Source: Dyella acidisoli (GTDB lineage: Bacteria > Pseudomonadota > Gammaproteobacteria > Xanthomonadales > Rhodanobacteraceae). From it: 64,000 bases of DNA. Positions 25,041 to 31,048 of this stretch are shown here, piece by piece (the first letter of the stretch is position 1; each line of letters begins with the position of its first letter). The stretch lies in assembly GCF_030160295.1 (NCBI RefSeq), contig NZ_BSOB01000010.1:506926-570925 (forward strand), given 5' to 3'. The notes under the pieces were generated by a model. The model was not told where the DNA came from, made no database searches, and was given only the letters and a program-made list of their open reading frames with translations. The position numbers were made by a program, and so were the translations under genes.

Positions 25041-25499
25041 TCAGCGGTTGAAGTACCGCTGCTTGATGTACGTGAGGAAAGGCATCAGGACGAAACACAT
25101 AACGGTCAAATACACGATAAGGCGACCGAGCATTTTCATAGACATACCAACCGTACCGCTCATGCTTCGCGATGGGTCATCCGAACGATAGGTGATCGGA
25201 ATGACGACACCAGGCCTTATCTCTTGGCACGAACCATTACCGTCGAACGCACCCCACTCCGTCTTCGTCGTATAAGCCTGGCCATCCACTTCGTAGCCAT
25301 ATGTATAACTGAAGACCCCCTTGCTCCCGCAGCCACTTCGCTCAATAACAACACCCGTCGATACCACGACTCCATGGCTGAACGGCAAGATGTGCCACAT
25401 CCAAAGGAGCAGCGAGAGAACGCTTAGCGCGCCCCAAAGCCAAAGCATGGAGCGGCGCTGCTCTGCGTGGTATTCCAGAAAACTGTCGAACCAACCCAT
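25041..25499 (-). CDS. DUF3592 family membrane protein, 152 aa
   Basis: The ATG at 25499 has a G-rich ribosome site 7 bases upstream; an upstream in-frame start lacks one. The first membrane helix is at about 20-40, followed by an extracytoplasmic beta domain with GVVIERSGCGSKGVFSYTYGYEVDGQAYTT and PITYRSDDPSRS, and a second helix near the C-terminus. This matches DUF3592. It is the distal gene of the AT-rich minus-strand block. A short hairpin (CAACCG/CGGTTG) overlaps the stop codon. Function unknown. Confidence 0.75.
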   Translation of the reverse strand: MGWFDSFLEYHAEQRRSMLWLWGALSVLSLLLWMWHILPFSHGVVVSTGVVIERSGCGSKGVFSYTYGYEVDGQAYTTKTEWGAFDGNGSCQEIRPGVVIPITYRSDDPSRSMSGTVGMSMKMLGRLIVYLTVMCFVLMPFLTYIKQRYFNR

Positions 25500-25585
25500 T
25501 GGTGGCACCCCCTGTTTGCTCTTAGAGACAGGACAGAAACTTCTTACCCCCAACTCTTACCATTGCTCTGGTTTGGAGCAATAAC

Positions 25586-25978
25586 TCAACCTGATGCAAT
25601 GTCCAATGCCATTTCCCCGCTAAGACCCCGCGTAGCGGACTGTTTACAGGCGTACCAACGGGAACCCCTAAATGTGCAGTCACCGCCTAGATTGTCCTGA
25701 GTAAACTCGCAATGTTCGAAACTGCATTCGACAACTCGACAGCCCGAAAAGCTACAGCCACGGAATCGGCAGTTTCTAAACGTCACCCCAACAAGGGCAA
25801 TCCCATTGAAAAGCGCCCAGTAGAAGTCCCCGTCATCAAATTCGCAATCGATGAATTCTGAGGTGATGTGCAGGCCTTGACCATCGATGTCACGAAATTC
25901 GCAAAACCGAAATACATGTTCTTCCCAACTTAAAGGCTTGGACAAGCGGTGCTCAAAAGTTTCATTTTCGATTTGCAT
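25586..25978 (-). CDS. Pentapeptide-repeat-like protein, 130 aa
   Basis: After about 30 residues, the sequence shows quasi-repeats of five with central F/L/C residues: FIDCEFDDGDFYWALFNGIALVGVTF, RNCRFRGCSFSGCRVVECSFEHCEF. This would fold as a short right-handed quadrilateral beta-helix. The repeats are fewer and less regular than in McbG/Qnr. Function is unknown; some such proteins protect gyrase, others are effectors or immunity factors. Its stop codon lies inside a short sequence also found at the 3' ends of other genes in this block. Confidence 0.7.
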   Translation of the reverse strand: MQIENETFEHRLSKPLSWEEHVFRFCEFRDIDGQGLHITSEFIDCEFDDGDFYWALFNGIALVGVTFRNCRFRGCSFSGCRVVECSFEHCEFTQDNLGGDCTFRGSRWYACKQSATRGLSGEMALDIASG

Positions 25979-26001
25979 GGAAATGAACCTAGAATCGGTT
26001 T

Positions 26002-26784
26002 TTAATAGCGCTTTACAGGCACCCCAGACTTCCGGGACAGAAGCTGGATGAGAGGCGCGTAGTCAGACTCGTCCCTTGCGGGAAAGTCGTTGCAGGCATC
26101 CAGCATGCGACCATCTTTGAAGCTAACGAAGTAGCGGTCCTGATATCCATATCGGTTGCGTACCGGCACTATTTCGATACTCTTAATCTCGGAATAGCGA
26201 AATAGCTCTTCGTGAACTGCGAAAAATGGATGGACGACCAAGCCATTGTCCCTGGCCTGCACGTACCAGTTCAATGCCCACGGGAACGGAATCAACGCCA
26301 ACGCTACGATTGCGGACCCGCATACGCGGTAAAAACTTTCGTAGCCGCCACTATGGTTACGCATGGATGTATAAGCCAGATACCATTTCGTGTCCTCTGG
26401 CCACCAATGTCTCATGACTGGGATAAGCATCGCCGTCGCAACACCCATCCCAACGATACCTCCGATAGAAGCCAGAACACCTTCTTCCGCAGCAACAGTT
26501 ATCATCGCGGGTGGAAGTATCATCATGCGCAAATTGGAAATGACGTGCAGAACAAAGTATGCAGCGCTACCCACGCCAATCGTCAGAAGAAGAAAGACCA
26601 ACCTGGCACGACCATCCAGCCGCCCAAAGTGGTTTCTGCTTTCAGCACTTTTTAGAGATATTTTTCCCTCTAGAACGGTAAACAAGCTCCGCTTTCCGCG
26701 AGCCACATACGTATTTAGCCCCCAAGCGACCGTGATGCTGAAAATAAAGCCTAACACCAGGATCAAAATCGATTGATATGTCAT
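26002..26784 (-). CDS. Hypothetical membrane protein, 260 aa
   Basis: The protein has an N-terminal membrane helix, two to three central helices (about 60-130), one near 160-180, and a soluble C-terminal domain of about 80 residues with YSEIKSIEIVPVRNRYGYQDRYFVSFKDGRML, a PH-like strand pattern also seen in small bacterial bPH2-type membrane proteins. No catalytic residues were recognised. It ends 23 bp before the pentapeptide gene and reads as part of the same minus-strand block. The composition is more AT-rich than the chromosomal average here. Confidence 0.65.
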   Translation of the reverse strand: MTYQSILILVLGFIFSITVAWGLNTYVARGKRSLFTVLEGKISLKSAESRNHFGRLDGRARLVFLLLTIGVGSAAYFVLHVISNLRMMILPPAMITVAAEEGVLASIGGIVGMGVATAMLIPVMRHWWPEDTKWYLAYTSMRNHSGGYESFYRVCGSAIVALALIPFPWALNWYVQARDNGLVVHPFFAVHEELFRYSEIKSIEIVPVRNRYGYQDRYFVSFKDGRMLDACNDFPARDESDYAPLIQLLSRKSGVPVKRY

Positions 26785-26888
26785 CGTGATGCGTCGTGCG
26801 CGGAGTAACTCGAATTGAGCTGGAGGATCATCCAGTGATTCGGATTGTGTTTTACTTCGATGCTATGACGTGGTCTCAGATAAGTGCT

Positions 26889-26918
26889 GCGCAATAGCTC
26901 AACCTTGCACCGTTCTTT
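26889..26918. repeat. Cassette-boundary-like repeat, copy A
   Basis: A 30-bp sequence, 27 of 30 bases identical to 27631-27660. On the minus strand it includes AAAGAACGGTGC and GGTTGAGCTATTGCGC and contains the stop codon of the gene at 26899-27612. The pair flanks that gene at a distance of 742 bp. The GGTTGAG(T/C)TATTG core occurs again at about 25577-25591, at the end of the pentapeptide gene. Confidence 0.7.
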
Positions 26919-27612
26919 GGGATTTCCCTTGTCGCCTCTGACGCCTGACAGCGCTTTCAACAAAGAGCAGCCAGAAAGCGGCAAAGGCCACGATCAACGC
27001 ACTCAACATCCACTTCCCAACAAGATGGGAGGTAGGTTCGGGCGTCACTGAATAAGGAAAGTACTCGTATGACGGTGACCAGATTGCTACAAGCGCTATG
27101 CCACCGAACAAGAGGGCGATCAACGACACAACTATCCGACCAGCCAGGAGCTTGTTGTTAGTGCGGTCAGCGCTTGAGGTGTCTTCTACATCCGCCTCTT
27201 CTACTTCATAGTCTCCTTGACTGGCGGCATTCATCACGTGGAGCGCCGCACCCAATTGCTCTGTACGCACAAAGATGCGAACTCCACCCAGAGCCTGGAA
27301 CCATAGTGGATTGGTCTGGGTGACATTTGCACCCGCTAAGTGCGCGTCAATGCCATCTGCCTGCAAGCGGCCAAGCAGAATCTGTGCGTTTAGTGGTGAA
27401 AGACCGCGTACGAGCTGCCGAAAACCTTCCGGCAATACACCGACTTCGTCTCCCATACCAGCGGCGTGGGTTGATCCAGTAAGCAAGCCTCTCCGATTCA
27501 GCTCAGCCCTCAATAGCGCGAGCGCACCTTCATCGAACTGACCCGAAGCAAACTGCTCCTGCAATTCGTCGTTAGACATTGTAGCAAAACGGTGTGCGAG
27601 ATCCTTTTCCAT
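26899..27612 (-). CDS. DUF2007-like membrane-anchored protein, 237 aa
   Basis: The N-terminal 50 residues (MSNDELQEQFASGQFDEGALALLRAELNRRGL) form a helical segment. About residues 75-130 match the DUF2007 pattern (NAQILLGRLQADGIDAHLAGANV, GGVRIFVRTEQLGAALHVM), a small ferredoxin-like putative signal-transducing domain. Two membrane helices follow (about 160-180 and 200-220) with a basic tail. Function unknown. The gene is bracketed by a 30-bp direct repeat whose downstream copy contains its stop codon, so it looks like a mobile or duplicated cassette. Confidence 0.7.
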   Translation of the reverse strand: MEKDLAHRFATMSNDELQEQFASGQFDEGALALLRAELNRRGLLTGSTHAAGMGDEVGVLPEGFRQLVRGLSPLNAQILLGRLQADGIDAHLAGANVTQTNPLWFQALGGVRIFVRTEQLGAALHVMNAASQGDYEVEEADVEDTSSADRTNNKLLAGRIVVSLIALLFGGIALVAIWSPSYEYFPYSVTPEPTSHLVGKWMLSALIVAFAAFWLLFVESAVRRQRRQGKSQRTVQG

Positions 27613-27630
27613 TGCATTCCCCTAAATGCC

Positions 27631-27672
27631 GCGTAATAACTCAACCTGGCACCGTTCTTTGCACCGTTCTTT
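27631..27672. repeat. Cassette-boundary-like repeat, copy B, with 12-bp tandem duplication
   Basis: Bases 27631-27660 match copy A at 27 of 30 positions. The block GCACCGTTCTTT is duplicated in tandem at 27649-27660 and 27661-27672. It lies between the stop of the SLATT-like gene and the start of the DUF2007-like gene. The tandem copy touches the upstream gene's stop codon. Confidence 0.7.
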
Positions 27673-28189
27673 ATTGAGGCTGAGATAAATCCTTAGCTCT
27701 CATAGCCATTGTGATTCGATGATGGTCTGCGTGCTGCTGAGCATCAATCCTAGCCGCGTCCGCAATCAGCTTCTTGTGAAGTTGCCTGAGATTCTCTTGG
27801 TCCTTGGCACACAGCAACTCAAGCCGTGCATTTCTAACGAGCTCTTCAAACTGCTGACGTCCTAGCTCTCTTGAATTCTCCATTTCCCGAACACCCAACC
27901 TCGCAAGCATGCTGCTGGAAGCAACCGCAAGCGCGGGCAAAATAGTCAGCACGCATTTAACCCATCCCATATCGAAGAGATTTAGGGCAGAGGCGACTCC
28001 AGAGAAGATTGTCGTCAGCAGCGGCGCGGCGACAGACACCACTTCCAAGAAAATCCATAGCTTATAGTGACGATCCTGTTGACGCTCATACCATTTGAGG
28101 TGATCGCGTTCTAGCTCGTTTATAAACTCTTCCACATTTCGACTACTGAAGTCCCCTGCCGAACTACCAGACTCAGATTTGTCAGCCAT
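27671..28189 (-). CDS. Two-TM SLATT/DUF4231-like protein, 172 aa
   Basis: The ATG at 28189 has AGGAGG a few bases upstream. After a charged N-terminus with FINELERDHLKWYERQQDRHYKLW come two membrane helices (about 46-70 and 76-98) and then a helix NSRELGRQQFEELVRNARLELL and a coiled-coil tail. This order (W-x-Y helix, two TM segments, amphipathic helix) is that of SLATT and DUF4231 proteins, predicted pore-forming effectors of nucleotide-signal defence systems. No SMODS or SLOG partner is adjacent. It is downstream of the unknown gene and the Panacea gene on the same strand with 65 bp between. Family call is by pattern only. Confidence 0.5.
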   Translation of the reverse strand: MADKSESGSSAGDFSSRNVEEFINELERDHLKWYERQQDRHYKLWIFLEVVSVAAPLLTTIFSGVASALNLFDMGWVKCVLTILPALAVASSSMLARLGVREMENSRELGRQQFEELVRNARLELLCAKDQENLRQLHKKLIADAARIDAQQHADHHRITMAMRAKDLSQPQ

Positions 28190-28254
28190 CACTCCTCCTC
28201 AACCACAGTACGATGGCACTAAGCTGTTAAGAGAAAACTGACCCTAGTTCCCGA

Positions 28255-28974
28255 CTATGCAAAGAGGTCGAATTGGCCAGACTGGGCATCCCGATCGTCA
28301 TCAGATTCGGACATTACCGATTGCCCGTCGGCTCTAGCTTGGAGAGCAAGATCGAAACCCTGGGCAAAGATAGTCAGCATTTCATCGCGCTCCCGCTTAT
28401 CTAATGCCGGAATCGATGCTGCATCTATCACATGGAGCTCCCTTCCTACCCTGGGGTCGCTCTCACTGCATATTACGAGTTGCACGAGTGCGTCGTCGTA
28501 ATCAGGATCCTGCTTAAAGACCTCTCGCAACATCGTCACGAAGAGCCGCAGCCGGGCGTCATTGAACTGGTTTGTTTTCCAGAAAATAAACCAGGGCAAG
28601 TGAGTCTCCTCACCCTTGTAATAAGCCAACGGGGGATTCACCGGAACACGCAAATGCTTACCAATCGGGTAATGCCGGGGTACGATTTGGCTGACGATTC
28701 CAGCCCCGGCGTTATCCGCATAGACTTTCAGTAGCGGCAGAATTTCTAAGTAATTCTTTCGAGCCACTGTTAGCTTTATTGCTGCAGCAGCAGACCTAAC
28801 TTGTTCATATGGAACACTGCGACTGATCAAGTCATACGTGAGCTTGTACAAGTTTGCATAGCTAAAGGGCGGCCCTTTATCGGCCAACTGTAATAACCGC
28901 TTGGCAATTTTCTGGGGATTAGGATCCCAAATACCTGCAGCATGTTGTATAGAAGGTACTTTGAGCTTGCCCAT
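28255..28974 (-). CDS. Unknown protein paired with Panacea-domain gene, 239 aa
   Basis: I do not recognise this soluble protein. It has a helical N-terminus (NPQKIAKRLLQLADKGPPFSYANLYKLTYDLIS), a middle region with PRHYPIGKHLRVPVNPPLAYYKGEETHLPWFIFWK and a C-terminal helical region ending in an acidic Asp/Glu/Ser tail and QFDLFA. There is no signal peptide or membrane segment. It begins 12 bp after the stop of the Panacea-domain gene, the arrangement expected of a Panacea antitoxin and its toxin. In such pairs the toxin family varies widely, so this may be a toxin of a new type; that is inference. Confidence 0.65.
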   Translation of the reverse strand: MGKLKVPSIQHAAGIWDPNPQKIAKRLLQLADKGPPFSYANLYKLTYDLISRSVPYEQVRSAAAAIKLTVARKNYLEILPLLKVYADNAGAGIVSQIVPRHYPIGKHLRVPVNPPLAYYKGEETHLPWFIFWKTNQFNDARLRLFVTMLREVFKQDPDYDDALVQLVICSESDPRVGRELHVIDAASIPALDKRERDEMLTIFAQGFDLALQARADGQSVMSESDDDRDAQSGQFDLFA

Positions 28975-28986
28975 ACCCTTCTCACT

Positions 28987-29487
28987 TTACTGGATCGGAA
29001 ACTGCTCGGGAGACCGCGAATAAAATTCGAGAATTAGCTCATTATCTATAATCATTCCTGGATTGATAGGTGCAGCATGGTTCCACACCATATCCCAAGG
29101 ACCACCAACCACATGACTTATTTCAACTAAATCCCCAGCACCCATTTGACTGTAAAAATCCACAATACGGGGTAATAGGGCAGTCAGCTCAGCATCAAAA
29201 TCATATTCTACGACAACCAGATCTCCCGTTTTCCGATCTAGTCGAATAGCACGCCTATTGATTGGATGCTTATCAAAATCTTTAAATTCGCGATAGACAT
29301 GTTGAAGCACCGGTCCAAATTGCCAAGCTTCGAAATCTTGCTTCACAAGAGGGCGATGTAATTCAATTAGCGTCCAAACATGACAAAAATAAATGATCTT
29401 TTGAAGCGCCAGATTTGTTATCCGGCGATTCTTCTCGGTGCAAAAATCCAAAATGTAGTTAGCAACCGCTCGACCGTCGTAGCTCAC
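28987..29487 (-). CDS. Panacea-domain (DUF4065/SocA-like) antitoxin-type protein
   Basis: The GTG at 29487 is the start because GGAGGGG sits 5 bases upstream; the 166-residue product then begins VSYDGRAVANYILDF, as the family does. The Panacea signature is clear: NLALQKIIYFCHVW, then VKQDFEAWQFGPVLQHVYREFKDF and a C-terminal helical region with GGPWDMVWNH. Panacea proteins are antitoxins that neutralise many unrelated toxin families, or are SocA-like proteolytic adaptors. The toxin would be the 239-aa gene just downstream. The block is much more AT-rich than nrdJb next to it, suggesting acquisition. Confidence 0.85.
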   Translation of the reverse strand: MSYDGRAVANYILDFCTEKNRRITNLALQKIIYFCHVWTLIELHRPLVKQDFEAWQFGPVLQHVYREFKDFDKHPINRRAIRLDRKTGDLVVVEYDFDAELTALLPRIVDFYSQMGAGDLVEISHVVGGPWDMVWNHAAPINPGMIIDNELILEFYSRSPEQFPIQ

Positions 29488-29517
29488 GTTCCCCTCCAAG
29501 AGCTCGGTGTGCCTACC

Positions 29518-30252
29518 TTAACCGCACTTGCTATACCCACAATTCAAACAAGTCTGACACCCATCCATCAACACCAACGCCTTCGTATTGCACTTCGCAC
29601 ACAACGTAGCCCCCGGCGGGAAGCCGGCTGAGTCGTTGGTGTCGGCATCAGTGGGGCTCAGCTCAGTTTTTTTTTGAGCAGCGTTTTCGTACGCAGCGCG
29701 CTTTTCGGCAATGAGGGCGCGCTGGGCGTCGCTCATCTCGGGATCGTGGATGAGGCCGATGTTCTTCATGTGTTGCTCGATCACCGCGCCGATCTCGGCG
29801 ACGATGCTGGGCATGTAGACGCCGCCGGCTTTGAAGTAGCCGCCGCGGGGGTCGAAGACGGCCTTGAGTTCTTCGACGATGAAGGTGACGTCGCCGCCTT
29901 TGCGGAACACGGCGGAGAGGATGCGGGTGAGTGCGACGATCCACTGGAAGTGATCCATATTCTTCGAGTTGATGAAGATCTCGAAGGGGCGGCGCTGTTC
30001 GTACTGGGTGCCGGCGTTGAGCACGATGTCATTGATGGTGACGTAGAGGGCGTGCTCGAACAGCGGGGATTTGATCTTGAAGGTGGAGCCGATCAGCGCT
30101 TCGGGGCGCTCCAGGCTCTCGTGCATCTGGATGACTTCCGCCATCGGCGCTTCTTTGGGCTGCTCGGCGGCAGGTTGCGCGGCGAGTGCGGCTTTGTCTT
30201 CGGGTTTGACGACCTCGTAGCCTTTGATCTTCTTTGCGATCTTGATCGTCAT
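29518..30252 (-). CDS. nrdJb: Class II ribonucleotide reductase, C-terminal subunit NrdJb
   Basis: The 244-residue protein corresponds to the C-terminal part of adenosylcobalamin-dependent ribonucleotide reductase, made separately from NrdJa as in Pseudomonas aeruginosa. It contains the TSCPD-like region, with RRPFEIFINSKNMDHFQWIVALTRILSAVFRKGG and EELKAVFDPRGGYF. It ends in a four-cysteine zinc-ribbon tail, CAKCNTKALVLMDGCQTCLNCGYSKCG, which carries the redox cysteines that re-reduce the active site. AGGAAAC precedes the ATG. The catalytic subunit gene is 0.8 kb upstream with a histone-like gene between. Confidence 0.92.
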   Translation of the reverse strand: MTIKIAKKIKGYEVVKPEDKAALAAQPAAEQPKEAPMAEVIQMHESLERPEALIGSTFKIKSPLFEHALYVTINDIVLNAGTQYEQRRPFEIFINSKNMDHFQWIVALTRILSAVFRKGGDVTFIVEELKAVFDPRGGYFKAGGVYMPSIVAEIGAVIEQHMKNIGLIHDPEMSDAQRALIAEKRAAYENAAQKKTELSPTDADTNDSAGFPPGATLCAKCNTKALVLMDGCQTCLNCGYSKCG

Positions 30253-30336
30253 AGCGATGTTTCCTGTTGTTGTGCGTGGCGCTTAATAGGTGAGTTGGAT
30301 TCGCTAGCGGCTCTTTCAAGCGCTTTGGCGAGGTTG

Positions 30337-30376
30337 GCCCCTCACCCCAACCCTCTCCCCGAAGGGGAGAGGGAGA
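30337..30376. repeat. Intergenic CCCTCTCC/GGAGAGGG hairpin
   Basis: CCCTCTCCCC and GGGGAGAGGG pair around GAA, preceded by CCCCTCACCCCAA. It is another copy of the dispersed element seen at 2.4, 47.8 and 51.6 kb, here between the histone-like gene and nrdJb. Confidence 0.75.
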
Positions 30377-30426
30377 GAATTTGTTGGCCTCTCACTGTCG
30401 ATGAACGATGGAGAGACCTTTTAAAA

Positions 30427-30462
30427 AGAAATCCGGCCCGACTCGCGCCGGGCCGGATTGGG
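30427..30462 (-). terminator. Terminator of the histone-like gene
   Basis: On the minus strand an 11-bp stem (AATCCGGCCCG and its complement, loop of 8) is followed by TTTCTTTTT, a good Rho-independent terminator 10 bases after the stop at 30469. It should separate the histone-like transcript from nrdJb. Confidence 0.85.
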
Positions 30463-30468
30463 TGTTGC

Positions 30469-30945
30469 TTACTTCTTGCGGGCGGCCTTCTTGGCGGTTT
30501 TCTTGGTCGCCTTACGACCGGCCTTCTTGCTGGCAGTGGACCTCTTCACCGCTTTCTTGGCGGTTTTCTTGCTAGCAGCCTTTTTGGCTGTCTTCTTCGA
30601 TGCGGCCTTGCGGGCCGTCTTTTTGCTGCTGACCTTCTTTGCAGCTTTCTTGGCAGCGCCTTTCTTAGCTGCCTTCTTGCTGGCTTTCTTTACAGCCTTC
30701 TTGGCTGCGCCCTTCTTTGCAGCCTTCTTTGTAGCCTTCTTTGTAGCCTTCTTAGCTGCGCCCTTCTTGGCGGCCTTCTTCGCCGCTTTCTTAGCAGGGG
30801 CTGCTTTCTTGGCAGCGGCTTTTTTAGCTGCTTTCTTGCGACGAGCCTTCTTCGGCGCTGCGGCCGGTGCGGGCTCTTCGGCTACCGGGGCGGCCGGGGT
30901 GAGCAGATCGTCATGATGTACTTCAAATTCGGTATCGATGGACAT
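30469..30945 (-). CDS. Histone H1-like nucleoid protein, KKAAKKA repeats
   Basis: The 158-residue protein has an acidic N-terminal 30 residues (MSIDTEFEVHHDDLLTPAAP) and then an almost pure Lys/Ala repeat tail with KKAAKKA, KKGAAKKA and SKKTA units, ending KKAARKK. This is the composition of bacterial H1-like proteins such as HC1/AlgP C-termini, which bind DNA through the basic tail without sequence preference. GGAGGGG lies 9 bases upstream of the ATG, and a strong terminator follows. The repeats are prone to length change by recombination. Its place between nrdJa and nrdJb is unusual. Confidence 0.88.
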   Translation of the reverse strand: MSIDTEFEVHHDDLLTPAAPVAEEPAPAAAPKKARRKKAAKKAAAKKAAPAKKAAKKAAKKGAAKKATKKATKKAAKKGAAKKAVKKASKKAAKKGAAKKAAKKVSSKKTARKAASKKTAKKAASKKTAKKAVKRSTASKKAGRKATKKTAKKAARKK

Positions 30946-31048
30946 GCGGGTATTCCCCTCCGGACGTTTGTTATGGAACTTTCAACAGGCTTGATTACGG
31001 TGTGTGCGGAAACGTAGCGCGATTTCGCGTTGCGTGCCACTACTGTTA

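Noticed and set aside
30469..30945. KKAAKKA tract as a tandem DNA repeat or CRISPR-like array
   Set aside because: Units are irregular in length and sequence and make sense as a Lys/Ala-rich coding region.
29674..31017. Plus-strand frame over nrdJb and the histone-like gene with Leu/Phe repeats
   Set aside because: It is the antisense of the KKAAKKA tract; the apparent membrane-like repeats come from the complement of AAG/GCC codons.
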